DNA from: RPRB01 sp035501615
GTDB taxonomy: Bacteria; Myxococcota; Myxococcia; Myxococcales; Myxococcaceae
Length of the DNA: 64,000 nt
Assembly: GCA_035501615.1 (NCBI GenBank)
Contig: DATJVY010000062.1
Coordinates: forward strand, 7,012-71,011
Direction of reading: 5' to 3'
The notes beneath the pieces were generated by a model. It was given only the letters and a program-made list of their open reading frames with translations. It did not search any database and was not told where the DNA came from. The translations under genes were made by a program, and so were the position numbers. Positions 26,677 through 35,772 of this stretch are shown in pieces (within the stretch, counting starts at the first letter, position 1; each line of letters starts with the position of its first letter).

Positions 26677-28005
26677 TCAGAGCGCCGGGACCGGGACCGC
26701 CGGGAGCGCCGGGAGGGTGCAGTCGAAGGCGGCCTCGTCGAAGGTCAGGATCGAGTTGAGGTTCGGGTTCTGGGCGTCGAAGTGGTCGAGGTGCATGTCG
26801 GCGAAGTGCCCCGACCCGTTGTTGTGCGAGCAGATCATGTATGGGTTGGGGGGCGTGCCCAGGCCGAGGACGCCGTCGTAGAGGACGTCCGAGACGTGGT
26901 TGTCCAGCCAGCCCGGCTGGCCCTGGGCCGGGGAGAAACCACTGGCCAGCAGCGCCGCCAGCTGGAAGCTGGGGTGCGTCTGGTCGGTGTTGGCCGACAG
27001 CGGATCGGTCCCGTTGTTGGTGAAGGTGTTGTCATGCACGGCGATCTGCGAGGGAATCGGCAGGTACCCCGTCGTCCCGTTGAGGCAGGTCTGCTGGCCG
27101 AAGGCGGTGAAGCAGCTGATCACCGCGAACCCGGCGGCGGTGTTCCCGCTGAAGGTGTTGCCGAAGATCTCCACCTTGCTGTTGGCCATGACCGCGCCGC
27201 CCGTTCCCGCCGGCACCAGGGCCACGGTCCCGGCCGGATCGCCGAAGTTCGGCGTGTTGTTGTTGGTGAACTGGTTGCTGTAGACGCGGACGTTGTGACC
27301 GCCGACCTGCGGAAGGTCGGGGAGGTCGAACACCAGGAAGCCCACGGTGTTGTCGTGGGAGTTGTTGTTGGTCACGTCGGCATTGAACGAGTTCTCGATC
27401 TCGATGCCCGACACGTTGTGGGTGACGGTGTTGTTCCGCACCACGATGGTGTCCGACTGGCCGACGTAGATGCCGGTGTCGCTCGCGCCGTCGGCGGAGC
27501 TGTTCTCGACCAACACGTTCTTGCACTGCACGGGATAGATGCCGTACGCGCCGTGCTGCGTCCGGGTCGGCCACGCGACGCCCACGTTGTTCACGTGGAG
27601 CCCGTTGCCGCCAGTGACCTTCAGGCCGTCGCCCGCGGTGTCGCGGATCGAGAAGTCCTGGAAGGTCGTCTTGATCGTGGAGCCGGAGGGCACGCTCTGC
27701 ACGACACCGTCCGCGCCGCCAGCCTGCGCGCTGAAGTCGAGGATGGTGGAGGTCATCCCCGCGCCCTTCACCGTGATGTTGTTCTTGGTGGAGAGGTTGA
27801 GCGAGTTCGTGAAGTGGTAGGTCCCGGCCGCCATGCTGAGGACGGTGTTCTCGGCGGCACCGGAGAAGGCCGAGGCGATGGCGGCCTCGGACATGGTGGG
27901 ATCGATGCTGACGGTGTTGTTGCTGCTGCCGCTGCTGCTTCCGCAGGCGGTGGCGAGCAGGGCGGCCGCGCCTGCGGCGCCGAGCAAACGAATGAAGCGG
28001 TTCAA
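26677..28005 (-). CDS. parallel beta-helix repeat lipoprotein (partner of di-haem cytochrome)
   Basis: 442 residues. The start is TTG at 28005 with GGAGG eight bases upstream; translation gives a lipoprotein signal (LGAAGAAALLATACGSSSG). The body is a right-handed beta-helix: repeated rungs such as NITVKGAGM, NVLVENSSAD, TIVVRNNTVTHN and NVRVYSNQFTNNN, with ladder asparagines. Family TIGR03805 has this architecture and co-occurs with TIGR03806, the product of the downstream gene 22 bases away. Beta-helix proteins often bind or cut polysaccharides, but no catalytic residues can be assigned here. Confidence 0.87.
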   Translation of the reverse strand: MNRFIRLLGAAGAAALLATACGSSSGSSNNTVSIDPTMSEAAIASAFSGAAENTVLSMAAGTYHFTNSLNLSTKNNITVKGAGMTSTILDFSAQAGGADGVVQSVPSGSTIKTTFQDFSIRDTAGDGLKVTGGNGLHVNNVGVAWPTRTQHGAYGIYPVQCKNVLVENSSADGASDTGIYVGQSDTIVVRNNTVTHNVSGIEIENSFNADVTNNNSHDNTVGFLVFDLPDLPQVGGHNVRVYSNQFTNNNTPNFGDPAGTVALVPAGTGGAVMANSKVEIFGNTFSGNTAAGFAVISCFTAFGQQTCLNGTTGYLPIPSQIAVHDNTFTNNGTDPLSANTDQTHPSFQLAALLASGFSPAQGQPGWLDNHVSDVLYDGVLGLGTPPNPYMICSHNNGSGHFADMHLDHFDAQNPNLNSILTFDEAAFDCTLPALPAVPVPAL

Positions 28006-28354
28006 AGCGTGTTCCTCCGGGTGAAGAGATGACGTGGGGGCGCTTCCATACACGGTCCCGCGCGCGATTGACTCCGAAATCAACGATCGCGTCGGTCGAG
28101 TATGAACCAGGTGCGGCGAGGTGTGACCGTGTGCGCCGTCCCCCAGGCGGCGGACCAACGAACGCTCGACCCGCCCCCCGTATTCAAGCGCCTCGACGAC
28201 TGCCTCCGCGGCGGCGATCTCCGGAGCCAGGGATGGGGACACCGCGAGTCCAGGCGTCCCTCCTGAAGAACGCGTCTTTCGGCCGCCTTCACCGCGAGCG
28301 ATCTCACTCCCGGTGAGCGGCTATGCTGCCCGGCCCAACTCCGGAGCCCTGGGC
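28006..28354. other. 350-bp divergent intergenic region
   Basis: Lies between the beta-helix gene (minus) and the LssY_C gene (plus). Short open frames on both strands lack ribosome sites, sensible codon use and family similarity. A GGAGG for the minus gene lies at 28014-28018. No clear promoter boxes or repeats were found. Confidence 0.4.
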
Positions 28355-29722
28355 ATGCGTACCCTCGTCGTCGTGGTCGTGGCGGTGGCGCTGCTGGCAC
28401 TGGCGCTGCTCGCATTGCGCAGGGGCCGGCGGCTGGGCGTGCTGTTCGACCAGCTGGGCGACCTGCACCTCGACGCTCTCTGGAATTACCACCACGGGCG
28501 CATCGGGGACGTCCCGCTGGCGGAGCGCGCGCTGATCCAGCGCGAGGGCGCGCTCACGGTCACCGTCGCGGTGCTGAGCGCGAAGGAGAGCCGCGCCCTC
28601 TTCGGAACGGACCTGGCCGGGAGCGGGATCCAGCCGGTGTGGCTGGAGGTGAATAACGGCGAGGACGTACCCTACTGGCTCCTCAACGCCGGGCTCGACG
28701 CCGACTACTTCTCGGCGCGCGAGGCGGCGTGGGTACGGCACAGCCTCTTCGCCCGCTCGGCGAACCGGCAGATGGACGAGTTCTTCGACCGGGTGCAGTT
28801 CCGCAGCCCGATCCTGCCCGGAGCGACCCGCTCGGGGTTCGTCTTCGCCAACCTCGACGAGCACACCAAGCCCGTCTCCGTGGACCTGGTGGCGCCGCGG
28901 CACGGTGCCGCCCGGAGCTTCACCTTCTTCGCCCCGGTTCCGGGCCTCCGCACCGACAGCAGCCGGCTCGATCTCGAGCAGCTGGTCCCGCCGGGGTCCA
29001 TCGTCCGGCTCCAGACCGAGGCCGAGCTGCGCACGGCGCTGGAGAAGCTCCCCGGCTGGACGACCAACAAGCGCGAGAGCGCCCGCGGAGACCCGATGAA
29101 CCTGGTGCTCATCGGCAAGCGCGACGACCTCTTCCCGGCGTTCCTTCGCCGGGCGTGGCACCCCACGGAGACCATCTACCTCGGCTCGTCGTGGAAGACG
29201 CTGAAGTCCTTCGTGCTCGGCTCGAAGTACCGCTACTCGCCGGTGAGCGCCCTCTACGCGCTCGGACGGGCCCACGACGTGGCCGCGCAGAAGGCGCGAG
29301 ACTCGATTCACCAGCGCAACCACCTCCGGCTGTGGCTGACCCCGCTCGAGTACCAGGGAAAGTCGGTCTGGGTGGGGCAGATCAGCCGGGACATCGGCGT
29401 CCGGTGGACGCTGAAGACCTGGAACCTCACGACGCACAAGATTGATCCCGACATCGACGAGGCGCGCCTGGGGCTCATCCAGGACCTGCTGTACTCGCAG
29501 GCGCTCCTCAAGTTCGGCTTCGCGAAGGGAATCGAGCCCGCCGCGCCGGACCGTCCCTACCGGAACCTCACCGGCGATCCCTACTTCACCGACGGGCTGC
29601 GCGCGGTTCTCCTCTTCGAGCGGCGCCCGCTCTCGCTCGACGAGGTCGAGGTCTTCGAGTGGGAGAGGCCCGCGACCGCGGCGCCCGAGGCGGCTGCGAG
29701 CGTGGCCCGGCTCGCGGGCTGA
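28355..29722 (+). CDS. LssY C-terminal domain protein, membrane-anchored
   Basis: 455 residues. One N-terminal membrane helix (MRTLVVVVVAVALLALALLALRRG) is followed by a soluble region. The C-terminal half matches the LssY_C domain: MNLVLIGKRDDLFPAFLRRAWHPTET, SALYALGRAHDVAAQK, HLRLWLTPLEYQGKSVWVG and HKIDPDIDEAR. In other bacteria this domain is fused to a PAP2 phosphatase or DedA domain; here it stands alone behind one helix. The function of the domain is unknown. The ATG at 28355 is preferred over a GTG at 28313 that lacks a ribosome site. Confidence 0.8.
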   Translation: MRTLVVVVVAVALLALALLALRRGRRLGVLFDQLGDLHLDALWNYHHGRIGDVPLAERALIQREGALTVTVAVLSAKESRALFGTDLAGSGIQPVWLEVNNGEDVPYWLLNAGLDADYFSAREAAWVRHSLFARSANRQMDEFFDRVQFRSPILPGATRSGFVFANLDEHTKPVSVDLVAPRHGAARSFTFFAPVPGLRTDSSRLDLEQLVPPGSIVRLQTEAELRTALEKLPGWTTNKRESARGDPMNLVLIGKRDDLFPAFLRRAWHPTETIYLGSSWKTLKSFVLGSKYRYSPVSALYALGRAHDVAAQKARDSIHQRNHLRLWLTPLEYQGKSVWVGQISRDIGVRWTLKTWNLTTHKIDPDIDEARLGLIQDLLYSQALLKFGFAKGIEPAAPDRPYRNLTGDPYFTDGLRAVLLFERRPLSLDEVEVFEWERPATAAPEAAASVARLAG

Positions 29723-29887
29723 GCCGTTCGCTGCGCGCGACCCCACGTCCGCCGGCGGGCTGCACCGCCGGCGCCCCCCGCTGCATCGGTGCACCGGACC
29801 GAGGAGCGCGCGTCTACGAGGGCGCCCACCGGGAGCGTGCCGGGCCGCTGCTCGGAGCCATCGACGATTCCCGGACCGAGGAGCACC

Positions 29888-30928
29888 ATGACTTCGCGTG
29901 TTCTCTGCATGCTCGGGACGGTCCTCACCGCGGCCACGCCGGCCTTCGCCCAGGCGCCGCGGCTGAGCCTCCCCGAGCCGAGCCCCCACGCCAGCGTCAG
30001 CCAGCGCGTGGGCCTGACCGACATCACGATCGACTACCACCGGCCGGCGGTGAACAAGCGGAAGGTCTGGGGCGATCTCGTCCCCTACGACGAGGTGTGG
30101 CGCGCGGGCGCGAACGAGAACACCACCATCACCTTCTCCACCCCGGTCACCGTCGGCGGGAAGCAGCTCGCCGCGGGGACCTACGGGGTCCATATGTTTC
30201 CCACCAAGACGAGCTGGACCGTCGTGCTCAGCAACGTCGCCACCGCCTGGGGCAGCTTCAGCTACGACGCGAAGGAGGACGCGGTCCGCCTCACCGCGAC
30301 GCCCTCGCCTGCGGACATGGAGGAGAGCCTCGAGTACCGGTTCGAGTCTCCGACCGAGACCTCGGTCAACGTGGTCCTGCACTGGGAGAAGCTGCAGATC
30401 GCCTTCCCCATCACCACCGACACCAAGGCCATCACGCTGGCCAGCCTCAAGGGGCAGCTCCGCGGGCTCTCCCGCTTCACCTGGCAGGGGTGGAACAACG
30501 CCGCCCAGTGGGCGCTGAAGGCCGACGAGCTCGATCAGGCGCTCGCCTGGGCGGACAAGTCCATCAGCCTGCAGGCCACCTTCCCCAACCTCAACACCAA
30601 GGCGTCGATCCTCGAGAAGAAGAAGGACACCAAGGGGGCGGCCGACCTGCGCGCCCAGGCGCTGAAGCTCGCCACCGAGGCGGACGTCAACAACCTCGGC
30701 TACCAGCGGATGGCGGAGAAGAAGACCGACGAGGCGCTCCAGCTGTTCCGGAAGAACGTCAAGGAGCATCCGAACTCCTGGAACGTCTACGACTCGCTCG
30801 GCGAGGCGCTGGCCAAGACCGGGGACAAGAAGGGCGCGACGGAGAACTACTCCAGGGCCCTCGCCCTGGCGAAGGACCCGGCCGACCAGAAGCGGATCAC
30901 AGGAATCCTCGCGAATCTCAAGAAGTGA
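29888..30928 (+). CDS. DUF2911 and TPR secreted protein
   Basis: 346 residues with a signal peptide (cut near TPAFA-QA). Residues 25-170 match DUF2911, recognisable by SPHASVSQRVGLTDITIDYHRPAV, KVWGDLVPYDEVWRAGANENT and AGTYGVHMFP. The C-terminal 140 residues are helical TPR-like repeats ending with a Lys-rich stretch. It is likely periplasmic. No enzymatic role is known for the domain. Its last 11 bases overlap the convergent acetyltransferase gene. Confidence 0.87.
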   Translation: MTSRVLCMLGTVLTAATPAFAQAPRLSLPEPSPHASVSQRVGLTDITIDYHRPAVNKRKVWGDLVPYDEVWRAGANENTTITFSTPVTVGGKQLAAGTYGVHMFPTKTSWTVVLSNVATAWGSFSYDAKEDAVRLTATPSPADMEESLEYRFESPTETSVNVVLHWEKLQIAFPITTDTKAITLASLKGQLRGLSRFTWQGWNNAAQWALKADELDQALAWADKSISLQATFPNLNTKASILEKKKDTKGAADLRAQALKLATEADVNNLGYQRMAEKKTDEALQLFRKNVKEHPNSWNVYDSLGEALAKTGDKKGATENYSRALALAKDPADQKRITGILANLKK

Positions 30929-31397
30929 CGTCGTCGAGGGACTTCCGGAGGAACACCGCCCGTCCCCACGAGCGGTCGTCCTCCTTCCAGCGGCGGTAGC
31001 CGAGGCCCTCGTACAGCGCGAGCGCCACCCGGTTCGTCGGGCGGGTGTTGAGCGTCAGGACCCGCACGCCGTGAGCCCGCGCCTGCTCCTCGGCGAGCAC
31101 CGTGAGCGCGCGTCCGATGCCCAGGCGCCCGGCGCTGGCCAGCACCGAGAGGCTGGCGACGGTCGCGACGTCCTTCCCGTCGGCGACCTCGGGGTCGTCG
31201 TCGGTCCACTCGATGCTGACCATCCCCACCGCCTCGCCGTCGAGCTCGGCCACCCAGCTCGGCCGCTCGCCGGAGAGCGAGGCCGCGATCCACGCCGGCA
31301 CCTTGTCCAGGTCCCAGCCGGCCTCCTCGCGCATCCGCCGCACCGCGGGCGCGTCGTCGGGTCGGACCGGGCGGAGGATCCATTGCGCGCCGCTCAC
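30918..31397 (-). CDS. GNAT family N-acetyltransferase
   Basis: 159 residues. The acetyl-CoA binding region is SVLASAGRLGIGRALTVLAEEQARAHG, corresponding to the R/Q-x-x-G-x-G/A loop of GNAT enzymes (here GRLGIGRAL). The C-terminal ALALYEGLGYRRW segment is the usual GNAT ending. The start is GTG at 31397. The enzyme should transfer acetyl from acetyl-CoA to an amine; no neighbour suggests the acceptor. Cytoplasmic. Confidence 0.88.
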   Translation of the reverse strand: MSGAQWILRPVRPDDAPAVRRMREEAGWDLDKVPAWIAASLSGERPSWVAELDGEAVGMVSIEWTDDDPEVADGKDVATVASLSVLASAGRLGIGRALTVLAEEQARAHGVRVLTLNTRPTNRVALALYEGLGYRRWKEDDRSWGRAVFLRKSLDDVTS

Positions 31398-31417
31398 GCG
31401 CCTTCTCCCCGGAGCGC

Positions 31418-31969
31418 TCAGCGCAGCTGCTCTCGCAGAGCGCGGGCGCGCTGCTGCAGCTCCGGATCCATGCTGGTCAGCTCCAGCGACTTCAGCCGCT
31501 GGTCGAGGCTCTTGGGCAGCTTTGCCTTCAGCGTCCCGGCCTCCTGCATGCCCTCGAGCTTTCCCAGCGCCTGCCCCACGATGCGCTCCCGGGGGTGATC
31601 CAGCAGCGAGTCGAGGAAGTACGGGTCCTCCGGCAGCTCGGGGTACTTCTCCAGATACTCGATGACCCCCTGGGCCCAGGCCTTGCGGTCCGGGAGCTCG
31701 CGCAGCTTGACCATCGCTTCCTTCTGCGCCTGACGCTTTCCGTCGGGGTCGAAGGTCCTGGCCAGCCCCTCGGGGAGCGCGCCCCCGGTGAACAGGGCGT
31801 CCGCCGCCTGCTTGTAGCGGGTGTAGGTGGCGCTTCGCTCGATGCGCTGCTGCGCGGGGTCGTCCTGGCGGGAGTGGTACTTGCTCTTGCCGCGCCGGGC
31901 GTCGATCTCACGCCAGGTCTTGTTCCGCTTCCCGGTGAAGCCCCCGCCGTCGTCGTCGTCCTTCACCAT
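31418..31969 (-). CDS. hypothetical charged protein, last gene of ABC exporter cluster
   Basis: 183 residues, strongly charged, with an Asp/Gly-rich start (MVKDDDDGGGFTGKRNKTW) and otherwise mostly helix. No signal peptide or membrane segment is visible. The pattern RRGKSKYHSRQD followed by helices recalls conserved myxobacterial hypothetical proteins, but I recognise no function. The ATG has GAAGGA five bases upstream and lies ten bases past the stop of the preceding gene, so it probably belongs to the three-gene unit with the ABC exporter. Confidence 0.75.
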   Translation of the reverse strand: MVKDDDDGGGFTGKRNKTWREIDARRGKSKYHSRQDDPAQQRIERSATYTRYKQAADALFTGGALPEGLARTFDPDGKRQAQKEAMVKLRELPDRKAWAQGVIEYLEKYPELPEDPYFLDSLLDHPRERIVGQALGKLEGMQEAGTLKAKLPKSLDQRLKSLELTSMDPELQQRARALREQLR

Positions 31970-31977
31970 GGTGTCCT

Positions 31978-32745
31978 TCACCTCCCGGCCCGGGCCTGCC
32001 AGAGGGCGCCGAGCAGCTGCCGGCCGAGGGTGCGAACCGCGTCGCGCTCCGTCGCCGGCACCGGTCCTGTGCCGTCCTGCTCGGCCCGGGCGAGCGCCTG
32101 GTCGACGAGGCCGCTCAGCTCCCCCGGGCCCTTCGTCGATGGGTCGCCCTCGAGCGCCTCGGGCGGAACCGACGCCGGGGCGGCGCCATCTGCGTGCTCG
32201 AGAACTGCGTGCAGCTCGAACGCCAGCTGGCGGAGGACCCCCCAACCTTCGTCCGAGAGCCCGCGCTCGTCAAGGGAGCCCAGGAGGGCGTCCTGGCGGT
32301 TCTCGAACGAATCGGCCAGCCGGTCCCGGGCCCGCCGATCGGCCGCCAGCCACGCACGGACCGCCCCGACGTACGCCGCGTCGATGCCGCGCGGTCCCGG
32401 CCGACCCGGGGCCGTGACCCTCTCCGGAGGCCGAGGGCGCGGGGAACGGACCTCGGCATGCAGCCGGAAGGAAGGCGAGGCCGCGGCGTCCCACAGCCCC
32501 AGCAGATTCTGGAACAGCCTCCGGGCCAGATCCGGATCCGGGAAGCGCGGCGGGTCGGGAAGGAGCCCGGGGATGACCTCGGCGGCCTGGGCTCCCTCGG
32601 CCCGGCCGGCACGGAAGCGGCGCAACACCTCCTCCGGGTCGAGCGTGGATCCGGCGACGCCGAGGAGCTCGGCCAGCACCTCGGCGCTCTCGAAGCGGTG
32701 TACGAAGTCCCGCTCCGATCGGCCCCGCCGCTCACGACGGCCCAT
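31978..32745 (-). CDS. hypothetical Arg/Ala-rich protein coupled to ABC exporter
   Basis: 255 residues, cytoplasmic by appearance, rich in Arg, Ala, Glu and Pro. Predicted mainly helical with a Pro-rich break around residues 95-115 (VRSPRPRPPERV). No motif is recognised. Its ATG overlaps the end of the ABC exporter gene by 14 bases, indicating translational coupling. Coding is supported by third-position GC. Confidence 0.72.
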   Translation of the reverse strand: MGRRERRGRSERDFVHRFESAEVLAELLGVAGSTLDPEEVLRRFRAGRAEGAQAAEVIPGLLPDPPRFPDPDLARRLFQNLLGLWDAAASPSFRLHAEVRSPRPRPPERVTAPGRPGPRGIDAAYVGAVRAWLAADRRARDRLADSFENRQDALLGSLDERGLSDEGWGVLRQLAFELHAVLEHADGAAPASVPPEALEGDPSTKGPGELSGLVDQALARAEQDGTGPVPATERDAVRTLGRQLLGALWQARAGR

Positions 32746-34483
32746 CGGCGCCTCCGCGATCCAGGAGCCTGCGGTACGCCGTGCCGTGGGACATCAGCTG
32801 CTCGTGGCTTCCCTGCTCCACCACCTGCCCGTCCTCGAGGACGACGATGAGGTCCGCGGTGCGGACCGTGGAGAGCCGGTGGGCGATCACCAGGGTGGTC
32901 CGTCCGGCCTTCAGCTCCGCCAGCCCGGCCTGCACCAGTGCCTCGCTCGCCGCGTCCAGGCTGCTGGTGGGCTCGTCCAGGAGGAGGACCGACGGCTCGC
33001 GGACGAAGGCCCGCCCGATGGCCAGCCGCTGCCGCTGTCCGCCGCTGAGCTGTGCGCCTCGCTCGCCCACCGGGGTGTCCAGCCCGTGCGGGAGCGACCG
33101 GACGAACTCGGCGCCGTGCGCCCGCTCGAGCGCGCTCCACACCTCGGCGTCGGTGGCGTCCGGGCGGCCGACCAGCACCGCGTCGCGGACCGAGCCGGCG
33201 AAGAGCACCGGCTCCTGGGGCACCCAGGCAATGCGGGCGCGCACCGAGGCCCGGGTGTAGCCGCGCACGTCCTGCCCATCCCAGAGGATGCGTCCGCCGG
33301 CGGGATCGACGAAGCGGAGGATGGCCGAGAACAGCGTGCTCTTGCCCGCGCCCGACGCGCCGACGACCGCCACCGTCCTTCCCGCGGGAAGCTCGAGGGT
33401 GAGGCCACGGAGCGCCTGGACCTCGCCGTACTGGACGCGCAGATCCTCGAGGCGGATCCCCCGCTGGAGCGGCGGTGCGACCTCTCCCCGGTCGGGCGGG
33501 ACACGCCGGTCCTCCAGCTCGAACACCCGCTCGGCCGCACCCACGCCGGCGACGACCTGGGTCACCGTGGAGGAGATCGTCTTCAGCGGGCCGTACATGA
33601 GGAGCACCGCGCCCACGTAGGAGAGCAGGTGGCTGGCGAGCGCCGGCTCGGCCCGGACCGCCCGGGCGCCCACCGCCAGCGCGATCGCGAGCCCGGTGAT
33701 GCCCAGCAGCTCGATCGACGGGCTCGCCGCGCCCCGGAGGAGAAGCGATCGGTCCATCTCGTTCAGGTAGCGGGCCTGCTCGGCGTCGAACTGGGTGCGG
33801 ACCCGCGGCTCCATCCCGTAGGCCTGCACGATGGGGAGCGCCTGCAGCTGTTCGCCCACCAGCGCCGTGAGCCGGCCCAGGCTGCCCTGGGTGGCGCGGG
33901 CCGCGCGCTTCACCGCCCTCGCGAAACGGGTGATGGGCAAGAGCGCCGCGGGGAAAACGACGAAGCTCAGCGCGAAGAGCCTCCAGTCGAGCGCGAGGCA
34001 TACCCCCAAGAGCGCCAGCAGCTGCAGCGCGTCGCGCACCCAGCTGGTCAGCGCCTGCGTGACCGAGAACTCCACCTGGGCGACGTCGGCCGTCAGCCGG
34101 CTGAGGACGTCGCCGCTGGCTCTCGACTCGTGCGTGGCCGGCGGGAGCGAGAGGAGATGGGCGTACAGATCCGAGCGCATCCGGGCCAGCGCGCGCTGTC
34201 CCACGACCTGCATCCAGCCGGTCTGGAGGAGCTGGGCCCCGGCCTTCACGAGGGCCAGCACCACCAGCGAGGCCGGAAGGAGCCACCGTGCCCGACCCGG
34301 CGAGGTGGTCCAGCCGGCCACCCGCATGGGCTCGGAGAGCAGCACGCTCCGGAGCAGCGGCCCGATGAGCCAGGCGTAGCCGGCCGCGGCGGCCGCGCTC
34401 ACGGCAGCGGCGAGCACCGCCCCGGCGACGAGCGGAGCCGAGGGGCGAAGGAGGCCGAGGAGCCGGCGCAGGGGGGAGGTCAT
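32732..34483 (-). CDS. ABC exporter, fused membrane and ATPase domains (MsbA-like)
   Basis: 583-residue half-transporter. Residues 1-320 hold six membrane segments. The ATPase domain has Walker A GASGAGKSTL, signature LSGGQRQRL, Walker B VLLLDEPTSSLD and the switch histidine in VIAHRLSTV. The closest architecture is the MsbA lipid flippase/multidrug exporter family, acting as a homodimer in the inner membrane. Substrate not identifiable. The ATG at 34483 (MTSPLRRLLGLLRP) fits the family start. It heads a three-gene unit. Confidence 0.9.
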   Translation of the reverse strand: MTSPLRRLLGLLRPSAPLVAGAVLAAAVSAAAAAGYAWLIGPLLRSVLLSEPMRVAGWTTSPGRARWLLPASLVVLALVKAGAQLLQTGWMQVVGQRALARMRSDLYAHLLSLPPATHESRASGDVLSRLTADVAQVEFSVTQALTSWVRDALQLLALLGVCLALDWRLFALSFVVFPAALLPITRFARAVKRAARATQGSLGRLTALVGEQLQALPIVQAYGMEPRVRTQFDAEQARYLNEMDRSLLLRGAASPSIELLGITGLAIALAVGARAVRAEPALASHLLSYVGAVLLMYGPLKTISSTVTQVVAGVGAAERVFELEDRRVPPDRGEVAPPLQRGIRLEDLRVQYGEVQALRGLTLELPAGRTVAVVGASGAGKSTLFSAILRFVDPAGGRILWDGQDVRGYTRASVRARIAWVPQEPVLFAGSVRDAVLVGRPDATDAEVWSALERAHGAEFVRSLPHGLDTPVGERGAQLSGGQRQRLAIGRAFVREPSVLLLDEPTSSLDAASEALVQAGLAELKAGRTTLVIAHRLSTVRTADLIVVLEDGQVVEQGSHEQLMSHGTAYRRLLDRGGADGPS

Positions 34484-34567
34484 GCCCGGTGGCCAGCCAT
34501 GCGTTCCGGCGCGTGCTCGTGTCAAGGAGCACGCCGCCGCGCCTGGCCCGGGTTGCGTGCCCCCGCG

Positions 34568-34595
34568 TTGCCGGGCGACGGGGCTGCATTATGCT
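34568..34595 (+). promoter_or_regulatory. candidate sigma-70 promoter for dnaJ
   Basis: TTGCCG (34568-34573), a 16-base spacer and TATGCT (34590-34595) resemble -35 and -10 boxes, four of six matches each. A start near 34602 would leave a leader of about 58 bases before the dnaJ ATG. No CIRCE-type inverted repeat is present. Confidence 0.35.
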
Positions 34596-34659
34596 CCTCG
34601 GCGCTCGGGGTTCCTCCGGGCAATTCCCCCTGTCGTGGTGAAGGGTTGAACGGGCACCG

Positions 34660-35769
34660 ATGGCGGCTTCCGCGACCAAGCGCGACTACTACGAGATCCT
34701 CGGGGTCGCCCGGGGGTGCACGGCGACGGAGCTGAAGAGCGCGTACCGGAAGCTCGCCCTGCAGTACCACCCGGACCGCAACCCCGGGGACCACCAGGCG
34801 GAGGACCGGTTCAAGGAGGCCTCGGAGGCATACGAGGTCCTCTCCGATCCGGAGAAGCGCGCCCGCTACGACCGGTTCGGCCACGCCGGGAACGCGTTCG
34901 AGGGCTTCGGGGGATTCAACAGCTCCAACCTGAACGACGTCCTGAGCGAGATCTTCGGGGACATCTTCGGCAGCACCCGCACGCGCCGCGGCGGCCGCAG
35001 CCGGGGGGCGGACCTCCGCTACAACCTCGAGGTCAGCTTCGAGGAGGCGGCCTTCGGCTCGGAGGTCCAGGTCCGCATCCCCAAGCCCAAGCGGTGCGAG
35101 GCGTGCGAGGGCACGGGCAGCGCGGACAAGAAGGTCCGCACCTGTCCGGCCTGCGGCGGTGCCGGCGAGCTCCGGTACACCCAGGGCTTCTTCTCGGTCA
35201 GCAGGCCCTGCACGACCTGCGGTGGATCGGGCCAGACGGCCACCGCGCCGTGCACCCACTGCCGTGGCGCGGGGCGCGTCGAGGGCCACACCACGCTCAC
35301 GGTCAAGATTCCCCCCGGCGTGGACACCGGGACCCGGGTCCGCGTCGCGGGCGAGGGCGAGCCGGGAGAGCACGGCGGGCCCTCGGGCGACCTCTACGTG
35401 GTGATCCACGTGAAGGACCACCCCATCTTCGTGCGTGAGGACACCGAGGTGCTCTGCGAGGTGCCGGTGTCCTTCGTCCAGGCGGCGCTCGGAGCGCAGA
35501 TCGACGTCCCCACGCTCGACGGGAAACACCGGATGAAGATTCCCGCCGGCACCCAGAGCGGGAAGGTGTTCCGCATCAAGGGCAAGGGCATTCCCCACCT
35601 GCACGGCGCCGGGCGTGGCGACCAGCACGTGCGCATCCTGGTCGAGACGCCCACCCACCTGAACGCCGAGCAGAAGGCGCTGCTGGAGAAGTTCGCCGAG
35701 GTCTCCGGCGAGCAGACCCACCCGCAGACCAAGACCTTCTTCGAGAAGGTGCGGGAGCTCTTCGGCTAG
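34660..35769 (+). CDS. dnaJ: molecular chaperone DnaJ
   Basis: 369 residues with the complete DnaJ layout. The N-terminal J domain contains the HPD triad (YHPDRNPGD). A Gly/Phe region follows (FEGFGGFNSSN). The cysteine-rich domain has four zinc-binding repeats: CEACEGTGS, CPACGGAGE, CTTCGGSGQ and CTHCRGAGR. Two beta-rich client-binding domains and a C-terminal dimerisation tail complete it. It stimulates DnaK ATPase and delivers unfolded clients. No dnaK or grpE lies next to it; it stands alone, convergent with a tiny lipoprotein gene. Confidence 0.96.
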   Translation: MAASATKRDYYEILGVARGCTATELKSAYRKLALQYHPDRNPGDHQAEDRFKEASEAYEVLSDPEKRARYDRFGHAGNAFEGFGGFNSSNLNDVLSEIFGDIFGSTRTRRGGRSRGADLRYNLEVSFEEAAFGSEVQVRIPKPKRCEACEGTGSADKKVRTCPACGGAGELRYTQGFFSVSRPCTTCGGSGQTATAPCTHCRGAGRVEGHTTLTVKIPPGVDTGTRVRVAGEGEPGEHGGPSGDLYVVIHVKDHPIFVREDTEVLCEVPVSFVQAALGAQIDVPTLDGKHRMKIPAGTQSGKVFRIKGKGIPHLHGAGRGDQHVRILVETPTHLNAEQKALLEKFAEVSGEQTHPQTKTFFEKVRELFG

Positions 35770-35772
35770 CGG

